Source of the DNA: Prauserella rugosa
GTDB lineage: Bacteria > Actinomycetota > Actinomycetes > Mycobacteriales > Pseudonocardiaceae
Direction: 5' to 3'
Length of the DNA: 64,000 nt
Assembly: GCF_000719975.1 (NCBI RefSeq)
Contig: NZ_JOIJ01000013.1
Location: 61,467-125,466 of the forward strand
In this document: positions 25,960 through 34,097 of the stretch, one piece after another
How positions within the stretch are numbered: position 1 is the first letter of the stretch
How the letters are laid out: the number at the start of each line of letters is the position of its first letter
The notes under the pieces: model-generated
Seen by the model: the letters and a program-made list of their open reading frames with translations, nothing else
What the model was told of the DNA's origin: nothing
The model's database searches: none
Made by a program: the position numbers and the translations under genes

Positions 25960-28077
25960 TTGACGCTGACCGACGTCACGGCCCCCGAGCAGCGGGCCGA
26001 CAGCGGAACCGCGTCGCACTGTCCGTACTGCGCGCTGCAGTGCGGGATGTCGATCAGCGGCGCCGGTGCGGTCGCGCCCCGCGAGTTCCCCGCCAACGGC
26101 GGTGGCCTGTGCCAGAAGGGCTGGACCTCGGCCGCGCTGCTCGACTCGCCGGCACGGCTGACGACACCGCTGATCCGCACCGGCGGCGAATTGCGTGAGG
26201 CGAACTGGGACGACGCCCTCGACCTCGTGGCCGAGCGGATCACCGACCTGCAGGCCGCCCACGGCGCCGACTCCGTCGCGGTGTTCGGGGGAGGCGGGCT
26301 CACCAACGAGAAGAGCTACCTGCTCGGCAAGTTCGCCAGGGTGGCGCTGGGGACGTCGCAGATCGACTACAACGGCCGGTTCTGCATGTCGTCGGCGGCG
26401 GCCGCGGGAACGAAGGCCTTCGGCGTGGACCGCGGCATGCCGTTCCCGATGACGGACCTGGCGCAGGCCGACGTCGTCGTGCTCGTCGGTGCGAACCCCG
26501 CCGAGACGATGCCGCCGTTCCTGCGTCACCTGCGGGGCGCTGCGGCCAAGGGCGGGCTGGTCGTGGTGGATCCCCGGCGCAGCGCGACGGCGCAGCAGGC
26601 GAGCCTGCACCTGGCTCCCGCGCCGGGAACCGACCTCGCGCTGGCGTTGGGCGTGCTGCACGCGACGGTCGCCGAGGGGTTGCTCGACGACGACTACGTG
26701 ACGCGGCGTACGGCCGGGTTCGACGACGCGTGGCGGGCGGCGGCCGCCTACTGGCCCGAGCACGTCGAGCGGATCACCGGAGTGGCCGCCGCGGACCAGC
26801 GCAGGCTGGCGCACCTGCTCGCGCGCGCCCGCAACGCGTACGTGCTCACCGCTCGTGGCGCGGAACAGCACGCCACCGGGGTCGACACGGTCAGCGCCTG
26901 GATCAACGTGGCACTGGCGCACGGACTGCCCGGCAGGCGGGGATCCGGGTACGGCTGTCTCACCGGGCAGGGCAACGGTCAGGGCGGGCGCGAACACGGT
27001 CAGAAGGCCGACCAGCTGCCCGGCTATCGGAAGCTGACTGACCCGGCGGCGCGCGAGCACGTGGCGCGCGTGTGGGGTGTGGACCCGGCCGACCTGCCCG
27101 GACCTGGACGGTCGGCCGCCGAACTGCTCGACGCGCTCGGCGAGCCCGGTGGGCCGCGGGCACTGCTGGTGTTCGGCAGCAACGTGGTCGTGTCGGCGCC
27201 GCGGTCGCGCAGGGTCGCCGACCGCCTGGGGTCGTTGGACCTGCTCGTGACCGCGGATCTGGTGCTGTCGGAGACCTCGGCGATGGCCGACGTCGTCCTG
27301 CCCGTGACCCAGTGGGCCGAGGAGGACGGCACGATGACCAATCTGGAGGGACGCGTTCTGTTGCGCCGCAAGGCGGTCGACCCGCCGGAGGGGGTGCGCA
27401 GCGACCTGGACGTGCTCGCCGGCCTGGCGCGGCGACTCGGCCAGCCGGAAGGTCGGTTCCCCGCGCACGCCGAGACGGTGTTCGGTGAACTTCGCGCCGC
27501 CTCGGCGGGTGGTCCCGCCGACTACGCGGGCGTCACCTACGACCGGCTGCGGGCGGGCGAGGCGTTGTACTGGCCGGTGCCGCACGTCGAGCACTCCGGA
27601 ACGCCGCGGATGTTCCTCGACGCCTTCGCCCACGACGACGGCAGGGCGCGGTTCGTGTCCGTGGTCCACACCGGACCGGCCGAACGGCCCGACGAGACGT
27701 TCCCGCTGTACGCCACGACGGGCCGCGTGCTGCAGCACTACCAGTCCGGTGCCCAGACCAGGGCGGTGCCCGACCTCGTCGGCGCGGTGCCGGAGGCCTA
27801 CGTCGAGGTGCACCCGGACACCGCGGCGCGCGCGGGGGTGCGTGAGGGCGAGCAGGCGGTGGTCGAATCACGCCGCGGCCGGGTCACGGCTCGCGTCCGC
27901 TGCAAGCCCACCCTGCGGCCCGACGTGGTGTTCGTTCCCTTTCACTTCCCCGGCGCGCAGCGGGCCAACCTCATCACCAACCCGGCACTCGATCCCACCA
28001 GTCGCATGCCCGAGTTCAAGGTGTGCGCCGCGCGCCTCGTCCCGGTAGTAGAGTCCGGAAAGGACGGTGCAGCGTGA
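25960..28077 (+). CDS. nasA: Assimilatory nitrate reductase, molybdopterin catalytic subunit
   Basis: This 705-residue protein reduces nitrate to nitrite in the cytoplasm. The N-terminal 4Fe-4S motif is C21-x2-C24-x3-C28-x22-C51 (HCPYCALQCGM and GGLCQKGW). The Mo-bisMGD body has FGGGGLTNEKSYLLGKFARV and GANPAETMPPFLRH, and the C-terminal dinucleotide-binding domain has FPLYATTGRVLQHYQSG. It lacks the C-terminal [2Fe-2S] domain of enterobacterial NasA; that domain is in the next gene instead. The start is TTG at 25960, fixed by an optimal GTAGGAGGTG seven bases upstream. It overlaps the next gene by 1 bp (TGATG). Confidence 0.92.
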   Translation: MTLTDVTAPEQRADSGTASHCPYCALQCGMSISGAGAVAPREFPANGGGLCQKGWTSAALLDSPARLTTPLIRTGGELREANWDDALDLVAERITDLQAAHGADSVAVFGGGGLTNEKSYLLGKFARVALGTSQIDYNGRFCMSSAAAAGTKAFGVDRGMPFPMTDLAQADVVVLVGANPAETMPPFLRHLRGAAAKGGLVVVDPRRSATAQQASLHLAPAPGTDLALALGVLHATVAEGLLDDDYVTRRTAGFDDAWRAAAAYWPEHVERITGVAAADQRRLAHLLARARNAYVLTARGAEQHATGVDTVSAWINVALAHGLPGRRGSGYGCLTGQGNGQGGREHGQKADQLPGYRKLTDPAAREHVARVWGVDPADLPGPGRSAAELLDALGEPGGPRALLVFGSNVVVSAPRSRRVADRLGSLDLLVTADLVLSETSAMADVVLPVTQWAEEDGTMTNLEGRVLLRRKAVDPPEGVRSDLDVLAGLARRLGQPEGRFPAHAETVFGELRAASAGGPADYAGVTYDRLRAGEALYWPVPHVEHSGTPRMFLDAFAHDDGRARFVSVVHTGPAERPDETFPLYATTGRVLQHYQSGAQTRAVPDLVGAVPEAYVEVHPDTAARAGVREGEQAVVESRRGRVTARVRCKPTLRPDVVFVPFHFPGAQRANLITNPALDPTSRMPEFKVCAARLVPVVESGKDGAA

Positions 28078-29531
28078 TGCCGCGCAGAGTGGTCGTGCTC
28101 GGGTACGGCATGGCGGGGGCCCGGCTCGCGGACGAGATCCGGCGCAGGGACCCCGACGGCGACCGGGTGGCGGTGACGGTCGTGGGTGCCGAGCCGCATG
28201 CGGCGTACAACCGGGTGCTGCTGTCGGCGGTCGTGGCCGGAACCATGAAGCCGGAGAGCGTGCGGTTGCACGACGAGGAGTGGGCCGAACGCAGGCACAT
28301 CGACCTCCGCCTCGGCGTCGAGGCGCGCCGTATCGACCGTCCGAACCGGACCGTCGAGCTGTCGGACGGCGCGGTGGTTCCCTACGACGCGCTTGTCCTG
28401 GCCACCGGCAGCAGGCCGTGGGTGCCTCCGGTGGAGGGACTGGTTACCGAGGGCGGCGAACTCGCTGCAGGGGCGCTGGCCTTCCGCACGCTCGACGACT
28501 GCGACCGCATCCTCGCCGCGGCCGCCGTCGGGGCTCCGGTCGCCGTGCTCGGTGGTGGCCTGCTGGGATTGGAAGCCGCCCGCGGACTGGCCGGACGCGG
28601 CAATCCGGTGACGGTCGTCCACCCCGCCGACCATGTGATGGAACGCCAGCTCGACCGCGGCTCGGGACGGGTGCTGGCCAGGACGCTCGACGGCCTCGGC
28701 GTCGATCTGCGGCTCGGCAGGTCCGCCGCGAAGTACCTGCCGGGCGACGGGCTGAAACTCGACGACGGCAGCCACGTCGCGGCCGACCTGCTCGTGGTGT
28801 CGACGGGTGTGCGTGCGGAGTCCGCTCTCGCCGTGGCCGCGGGGCTCGAGGTGGATCGCGGGATCGTCGTCGACGACGCCCTGCGCACCAGCGACGGGCG
28901 CATCCACGCGCTCGGGGACTGCGCGCAACATCGCGGCGCACCGGGCGGGCTCGTCCAGCCCGCGTGGGAACAGGCCGCCGTGCTGGCCGATCTGCTCACC
29001 GGAACCGACACCGCCGCCCGCTACCGGGGGACCTCCGTGGTCACGAGGCTGAAGGCGACGGGGATCGACCTGGCCGCACTGGGTGACACGGCGACGGTGT
29101 CCGAGTCGGTGGACCGCGCCGACGACACCGAGGTCGTGTGCGTCGACGACCCCGCCCGCGGTCGGTACGCGAAGCTCGTGGTGCGCGACGAGAAGGTGGC
29201 GGGCGCGATCGTCCTCGGCGTGCCCGACGCGGCCGCCACCATCACGCAGCTCTACGACCGGGGCGTACCGGTGCCGGAGGACCGGCTCGGTCTGCTGCTG
29301 GGCCGCGCGCTGCCCGCCGCGACGACGCAGGCGGCAGGGCCGGCAGACCTGCCCGGTTCGGCGATCGTCTGCCGCTGCAACTCGGTCACCAAGGCCGGGA
29401 TCATCGAGGCTCACCGCGCGGGAGCGTCCACAGCGGACGAGATCGCGCGCGTCACGCGGGCGAGCACCGGGTGCGGCGGCTGCCGTGACGCCGTGTGCGG
29501 GATCGCGGACTGGCTCGCCAGCACCGCGTGA
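28077..29531 (+). CDS. Nitrate reductase electron-transfer subunit (FAD/NAD(P) oxidoreductase with [2Fe-2S] domain)
   Basis: This 484-residue protein is a NirB-N-terminus-like flavoprotein. It has GYGMAGARLADEI (FAD site), ATGSRPWVPP, the NAD-binding AVLGGGLLGLEAARGL, IHALGDCAQH, and a C-terminal BFD-like [2Fe-2S] domain with CRCNSVTKAGI and TGCGGCRDAVC (about residues 432-475). It would pass electrons from NAD(P)H to the nitrate reductase, like NasB. It starts at ATG 28077 overlapping the nasA stop. A broadly similar module forms the N-terminal half of NirB further on, so this is a split paralogue. Confidence 0.88.
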   Translation: MPRRVVVLGYGMAGARLADEIRRRDPDGDRVAVTVVGAEPHAAYNRVLLSAVVAGTMKPESVRLHDEEWAERRHIDLRLGVEARRIDRPNRTVELSDGAVVPYDALVLATGSRPWVPPVEGLVTEGGELAAGALAFRTLDDCDRILAAAAVGAPVAVLGGGLLGLEAARGLAGRGNPVTVVHPADHVMERQLDRGSGRVLARTLDGLGVDLRLGRSAAKYLPGDGLKLDDGSHVAADLLVVSTGVRAESALAVAAGLEVDRGIVVDDALRTSDGRIHALGDCAQHRGAPGGLVQPAWEQAAVLADLLTGTDTAARYRGTSVVTRLKATGIDLAALGDTATVSESVDRADDTEVVCVDDPARGRYAKLVVRDEKVAGAIVLGVPDAAATITQLYDRGVPVPEDRLGLLLGRALPAATTQAAGPADLPGSAIVCRCNSVTKAGIIEAHRAGASTADEIARVTRASTGCGGCRDAVCGIADWLASTA

Positions 29532-29632
29532 GCCCCGAGCCGACCTGGGTCGGGTCTGACACGCCGGTCTCACAGCCACGGACCACCTGCGGTGAGCAGA
29601 CCGTAGCGCCCACGCGATCCACGACGAGTCCC

Positions 29633-29666
29633 GCCGAAACCCGCCGGCCCTAGTTTCGGCGAAACA
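29633..29666. promoter_or_regulatory. Palindromic CGAAAC repeats upstream of narK
   Basis: CGCCGAAAC (29633-29641) and GTTTCGGCG (29654-29662) form a 9-bp inverted repeat with a 12-bp spacer. The right arm continues as GTTTCG-G-CGAAAC (29654-29666), itself a perfect palindrome. The site lies 35-68 bp upstream of narK, whose ribosome site is AAGGAGG. The spacing does not fit the GlnR consensus. It could be an operator for NnaR or another regulator, which is only a guess. Confidence 0.5.
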
Positions 29667-29700
29667 CCGCAGGCCGACGGTCAGCTCAAGGAGGAATCCG

Positions 29701-31071
29701 ATGTCCGCACCGACGCGATCCGGGAAACGCTGGATCGAGCACTGGGACCCCGACGACGAGACGTTCTGGGAGAACTCGGGAAGACGGATCGCCCGCCGCA
29801 ACCTGTGGATCTCCATCTTCAGCGAGCACATCGGGTTCTCGATCTGGACACTGTGGTCGGTGCTCGTGCTGTTCATGGGCCCCGAGTACGGCCTGTCTGC
29901 CGCCGACAAGTTCCTGCTCGTGTCGACCCCGTCGTTGGTCGGTGCCTTCCTGCGCATTCCCTACACGCTGGCGGTGGCGAGGTTCGGTGGCCGCAACTGG
30001 ACCGTGGTGAGCGCGGCACTGCTGCTGATCCCGACGATTCTCGCGGGCATCGTGATGCAGCCGGGCACGCCGTTGTGGGTGTTCCTGCTCGTCGCCGCGA
30101 TCGGTGGCGTCGGCGGGGGCAATTTCGCCTCGTCGATGACGAACATCAACTCGTTCTTCCCCGAACGGCTCAAGGGCGCGGCGCTCGGACTCAACGCGGG
30201 CGGCGGAAACCTCGGCGTCGCGGCCATCCAGGTGGTCGGCCTCGTGGTCATCAGTACCGCCGGACCGAACGCGCCGCAGATCCTGTTCTTCCTCTACATT
30301 CCGCTGATCGTGGTCGCGGTGGCCTCCGCGGCGCTGTACATGGACAACCTCGCGGGCGTGAGCAGGGAGGGCAACGCGATGCGCGAGGTGTTGAAGGACC
30401 GCCACTCGTATGTGATGTCCTTTCTGTACATCGGCACGTTCGGTTCCTTCATCGGTTACAGCTTCGCGTTCGGTCTGGTGCTGCAGAACCAGTTCGACCG
30501 CACGCCCCTGCAAGCGGCGCAGGTGACGTTCGTCGGAGCGCTGCTGGGATCGGCGATCCGGCCGGTCGGCGGCTGGCTGGCCGACCGCATCAACGGCGCG
30601 TCGGTGACACTGTGGACGTTCCTCGGCATGGCGGCGGGCACCGTGGTGTGCATCGTGGCCTCGAACGCCGACTCGCTCGCGTTGTTCACGACCGGGTTCA
30701 TCGCGCTGTTCGTGTTGTCGGGCATCGGCAACGGATCGACGTACAAGATGATCCCGGGCATCTTCCACCGGCAGGCGCTCGAGGCCATCGAGGCCGGAGA
30801 GCCGCGGCAGCAGGCGCTCGCGCACGCACGGCGACTGTCCGGCGCCCTCATCGGCGTGGCCGGTGCGGTCGGTGCCGTTGGCGGTCTGCTGATCAACCTG
30901 GCCTTCCGCGAGTCGTTCGCCGCGACCGGCGGCGGGGTGCCCGCGTTCGTCTCGTTCCTCGTCTTTTACGGCGTGTGCTTCGTCGTCACGTGGGCGGTGT
31001 ACCTGCGCGGTGCCGGTGCGCGCGCGGCACGGGCGAAGAAGCAGGCCGCGCTGGCCGGCGCGGGCGCCTGA
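29701..31071 (+). CDS. narK: Nitrate/nitrite MFS transporter NarK
   Basis: This 456-residue major facilitator protein has about 12 transmembrane helices. The nitrate/nitrite porter signature regions are visible: AAIGGVGGGNFASSMTNINSFFPERLKGAALGLNAGGGN (as pieces GGVGGGNFASSMTNINSFFP and GAALGLNAGGGNLG, about residues 133-180) and LSGIGNGSTYKMIPGIF (about 338-354). It imports nitrate and may export nitrite. It sits between the nitrate and nitrite reductase genes. ATG 29701 has AAGGAGG at ideal distance. Confidence 0.93.
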   Translation: MSAPTRSGKRWIEHWDPDDETFWENSGRRIARRNLWISIFSEHIGFSIWTLWSVLVLFMGPEYGLSAADKFLLVSTPSLVGAFLRIPYTLAVARFGGRNWTVVSAALLLIPTILAGIVMQPGTPLWVFLLVAAIGGVGGGNFASSMTNINSFFPERLKGAALGLNAGGGNLGVAAIQVVGLVVISTAGPNAPQILFFLYIPLIVVAVASAALYMDNLAGVSREGNAMREVLKDRHSYVMSFLYIGTFGSFIGYSFAFGLVLQNQFDRTPLQAAQVTFVGALLGSAIRPVGGWLADRINGASVTLWTFLGMAAGTVVCIVASNADSLALFTTGFIALFVLSGIGNGSTYKMIPGIFHRQALEAIEAGEPRQQALAHARRLSGALIGVAGAVGAVGGLLINLAFRESFAATGGGVPAFVSFLVFYGVCFVVTWAVYLRGAGARAARAKKQAALAGAGA

Positions 31072-31097
31072 CCCGCGGGTGAGCGGTCCCACACCGG

Positions 31098-31116
31098 CTC
31101 CCAGCTGCGGTGGGAG
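31098..31116 (+). terminator. Weak hairpin after narK
   Basis: CTCCCA-gctgcgg-TGGGAG is a 6-bp stem with a 7-base loop, 27 bp after the narK stop and just upstream of the GlnR-type box. There is no T-run, so it is a possible weak terminator or attenuating structure only. Confidence 0.3.
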
Positions 31117-31122
31117 CTGTTG

Positions 31123-31160
31123 GTAACGCCACGGAAACAGCAGAGAAGCGTGCCGGATAC
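31123..31160 (+). promoter_or_regulatory. GlnR box upstream of nirB
   Basis: GTAAC (31123-31127), six bases, GAAAC (31134-31138) is an exact match to the a/b half of the actinobacterial GlnR box. On the same 22-bp period a further GATAC (31156-31160) matches the second b-site in four of five positions. The box lies 44-81 bp upstream of the nirB start. GlnR, with NnaR, is known to activate nirB in actinomycetes; the sequence match is direct, the regulation is inferred. Confidence 0.75.
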
Positions 31161-31203
31161 GACGTCCGGTGAGCATGGCAGCAGTCCTTGTGGAGGGTGG
31201 CTC

Positions 31204-33723
31204 ATGAGTCGAACGTTGGTGGTCGCCGGGCACGGCATGGTGGCCCACCGCCTCGTGGAGGCGTTGCGCAGTGACGACGTCGACGGGACGTGGCGGATCG
31301 TCGTGTTCGGCGAGGAGGCCAGGCCCGCCTACGACCGCGTGGCGTTGACGTCCTATGTGGATACCTGGGAGCCCGCCGAACTCGCCCTGCCCGGAGCGGG
31401 CTACGAGGGTGACGACCACGTCGAACTGGTGCTTGGCGATCCGGTGGCCACGATCGACCGCACCGCCAAGCGGGTCACGACGGCGAGCGGGCGGACGCAG
31501 TCCTACGACGCGCTCGTGCTGGCCACCGGTTCGCGGCCGTTCGTTCCTCCGGTGCGGGGCCGGGACCTGCCCGGTGTGTTCGTCTACCGCACGATCGAGG
31601 ACCTCGACGCGATCCGCGCGGCCGTCGACGAGGCACGCGCGGGCAGGGGCAGACCCGCGGCCGCGGTCGTCGGCGGTGGGCTGCTCGGACTGGAGGCCGC
31701 GAAGGCGTTGCGCGACATGGGACTGTCGCCGCACGTGGTCGAGATGGCACCGCGGCTGATGCCGCTGCAGGTCGACGACGGCGGTGGGGCGTTGCTGAAC
31801 CGGCTCGTCACCGACCTCGACGTGACGGTCCACACGGGAACGTCGACCGAGTCGATCGAACGCGACGGTGACCGGTTGCAGGCCAAGCTCGGCAACGGCA
31901 CCGAACTCGACATCGACCTGCTCGTCTTCTCCGCGGGTGTGCGTCCCCGCGACGAGCTCGCCAGGGAGGCGGGCCTCGAGGTCGGCGAGCAGGGTGGGGT
32001 GCTCACCGACGCCGCGTGCCGCACCAGCGATCCGGACATCTTCGCCATCGGCGAGTGCGCCGCGCTCGAGGGGCGCGTGTACGGCCTGGTCGCGCCCGGC
32101 TACTCGATGGCCGAGGTGACAGCGGCGACCCTGCTGGGCGCGTCGGCCTCGTTCCCGGGTGCCGACACCTCGACGAAACTGAAGTTGATGGGCGTCGACG
32201 TCGCCAGCTTCGGGGACGCCCACGCGGCCACCGAGGGGGCGCTGGAGGTCGTCGTCAACGATGCGGTGGCCGGGTCGTACAAGAAACTGGTGGTCTCCGA
32301 CGACGCGAGGACGCTGCTCGGCGGCGTGCTCGTCGGCGACGCGAGCGAGTACACGCTCCTGCGCCCGCTCGTCGGCAGCGAACTGCCCGGCGAGCCGGCC
32401 GCGCTGATCGGCCCCGCCGGGGGAGGCGACAGCGCGGTGGGCGTCGAGGCGCTGCCCGACGACGCCCAGATCTGCTCCTGCAACGCCGTGACGAAGGGGG
32501 CCATCAACAGCGCGATCGTCGAGGACGGCTGCGACAGCGTCGGCGCGATCAAGGGATGCACTCGTGCGGGTACGTCGTGCGGATCGTGCGTGCCGATGCT
32601 GGGCAAGCTGCTGTCGGCGTGCGGCGTCGAGCAGTCGAAGGCGCTGTGCGAGCACTTCCCGCAGTCGCGTGCCGAGCTGTTCGAGATCGTCCAGGCCACG
32701 CGCGTCACGACGTTCAGCGAGCTGATCATCAAACACGGCACGGGCACCGGCTGCGCGGTCTGTAAACCTGCGGTCGCCTCGATCCTCGCGAGCATCGGCA
32801 ACGGGCACGTGCTGGCCGGCGAGCAGGCCACGTTGCAGGACACGAACGACCGGTTCCTGGCCAACATGCAGCGCAACGGCACGTACTCGGTGGTGCCGCG
32901 GGTGCCGGGCGGCGAGATCACGCCGGACAAACTGATCGTGCTCGGCGAGGTGGCCAAGGAGTTCGGTCTGTACACGAAGATCACCGGTGGGCAGCGCATC
33001 GACCTGTTTGGTGCCACCGTGGATCAGCTGCCGCGCATCTGGCGGCGGCTGGTCGACGCCGGCTTCGAGTCGGGGCACGCCTACGGCAAGGCGTTGCGCA
33101 CCGTGAAGTCGTGCGTGGGGACCACGTGGTGCCGGTACGGCCAGCAGGACAGCGTCGGCCTGGCCGTCGAACTCGAGCTGCGGTACCGCGGGCTGCGTTC
33201 GCCGCACAAGCTCAAGTCCGGCGTGTCGGGCTGTCAGCGTGAATGCGCCGAGGCGCGGAGCAAGGACTTCGGCATCATCGCCACCGAGCACGGTTGGAAC
33301 CTCTACGTGGGCGGCAACGGCGGCGCGGTGCCCCGGCACGCCGACCTGCTCGTGTCCGGAGTGGACACCACCGAGCTCATCCGGATCATCGACCGGTTCC
33401 TGATGTTCTACATCCGCACCGCCGACCGTCTGCAGCGCACAGCCGCGTGGCTGGACGAGCTGGAGGGCGGGCTCGACCACCTGCGAGCCGTGGTGGTCGA
33501 CGACAGCCTCGGCATCTGCGCCGAGCTGGAGGCGGCCATGGCCGAGCACGTCGCCTCCTACCGGGACGAGTGGCGGGGTGTGCTGGAGGACCCGGAGAAG
33601 CTCGCGCGGTTCACCTCGTTCGTGAACGCGCCGGAGACGCCGGACCCGACGATCTCCTTCCGGACCGAACGTGAGCAGCCCGTGCCCGTGATGCTGGGCG
33701 TCCCGGAGGTGGCGAACCGATGA
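31204..33723 (+). CDS. nirB: NADH-dependent nitrite reductase large subunit NirB
   Basis: This 839-residue protein reduces nitrite to ammonium with six electrons. Order of domains: FAD/NADH oxidoreductase (VAGHGMVAHRLVEAL, ATGSRPFVPPVRG, VGGGLLGLEAAKAL), two BFD-like [2Fe-2S] segments (CSCNAVTKGAI with GTSCGSC, then GCAVCKPAV), ferredoxin-like half domain (GGQRIDLFGA) and the siroheme/4Fe-4S domain with TVKSCVGTTWCRYG and SGVSGCQRECAEARSKDF supplying the four cluster cysteines. ATG 31204 has GGAGGGTGG ahead. The stop overlaps nirD by 4 bp. Siroheme supply is provided by genes immediately downstream. Confidence 0.95.
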   Translation: MSRTLVVAGHGMVAHRLVEALRSDDVDGTWRIVVFGEEARPAYDRVALTSYVDTWEPAELALPGAGYEGDDHVELVLGDPVATIDRTAKRVTTASGRTQSYDALVLATGSRPFVPPVRGRDLPGVFVYRTIEDLDAIRAAVDEARAGRGRPAAAVVGGGLLGLEAAKALRDMGLSPHVVEMAPRLMPLQVDDGGGALLNRLVTDLDVTVHTGTSTESIERDGDRLQAKLGNGTELDIDLLVFSAGVRPRDELAREAGLEVGEQGGVLTDAACRTSDPDIFAIGECAALEGRVYGLVAPGYSMAEVTAATLLGASASFPGADTSTKLKLMGVDVASFGDAHAATEGALEVVVNDAVAGSYKKLVVSDDARTLLGGVLVGDASEYTLLRPLVGSELPGEPAALIGPAGGGDSAVGVEALPDDAQICSCNAVTKGAINSAIVEDGCDSVGAIKGCTRAGTSCGSCVPMLGKLLSACGVEQSKALCEHFPQSRAELFEIVQATRVTTFSELIIKHGTGTGCAVCKPAVASILASIGNGHVLAGEQATLQDTNDRFLANMQRNGTYSVVPRVPGGEITPDKLIVLGEVAKEFGLYTKITGGQRIDLFGATVDQLPRIWRRLVDAGFESGHAYGKALRTVKSCVGTTWCRYGQQDSVGLAVELELRYRGLRSPHKLKSGVSGCQRECAEARSKDFGIIATEHGWNLYVGGNGGAVPRHADLLVSGVDTTELIRIIDRFLMFYIRTADRLQRTAAWLDELEGGLDHLRAVVVDDSLGICAELEAAMAEHVASYRDEWRGVLEDPEKLARFTSFVNAPETPDPTISFRTEREQPVPVMLGVPEVANR

Positions 33724-34097
33724 CCGTACTGCCGCGCGAACAGACCGGCGAACAGACCGGCGAGGTGCTTGCCGGGTGGACCCCGGTGTGCCCGCAGGAG
33801 CGCGTTCCCCGCAACTTCGGGGTGGCGGCACTGCTCGCCGGGGGCGTTCAGGTGGCGATCTTCCGCACCGGCGACGACGAGTTCCACGGGCTGTCGAACG
33901 TCGACCCGTTCTCCGGCGCGGCGGTGCTCTCGCGCGGCATCGTCGGTGACGTCGGCGGAGTCCCCGTCGTGGCCTCGCCCGTCTACAAGCAGAACTTCGT
34001 CCTGGCCACGGGACGGTGCCTCGACGACGAATCCGTGTGCCTCGAGACCTATCCGGTGCGGGTCGTGGACGGCATGGTCGAGGTGGCGGTGCGATGA
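33720..34097 (+). CDS. nirD: Nitrite reductase small subunit NirD
   Basis: This 125-residue protein has the Rieske-like fold of NirD (FRTGDDEFHGLSNVDPFSGAAVLSRGIVGD, seen as pieces FRTGDDEFHGLSNVDPFSG and VLSRGIVGD; then SPVYKQNFVLATGRCLDD). The CxH and CxxH motifs of a true Rieske cluster are absent, as in Escherichia coli NirD, so it is a structural subunit of NirBD. The N-terminus contains a 12-bp tandem duplication encoding EQTGEQTG. ATG overlaps the nirB stop; the stop overlaps nnaR by 4 bp. Confidence 0.92.
   Translation: MTVLPREQTGEQTGEVLAGWTPVCPQERVPRNFGVAALLAGGVQVAIFRTGDDEFHGLSNVDPFSGAAVLSRGIVGDVGGVPVVASPVYKQNFVLATGRCLDDESVCLETYPVRVVDGMVEVAVR

Noticed and set aside
25954..27813. Minus-strand open frame over nasA
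   Set aside because: The plus strand has complete molybdopterin and Fe-S motifs; the antisense product is unrecognisable.
29686..33831. Minus-strand open frame of 1381 codons over narK and nirB
   Set aside because: It is antisense to two clear genes with family motifs. Such long frames arise from GC-rich third positions; its product is His/Arg/Gln-rich with no recognisable domain.
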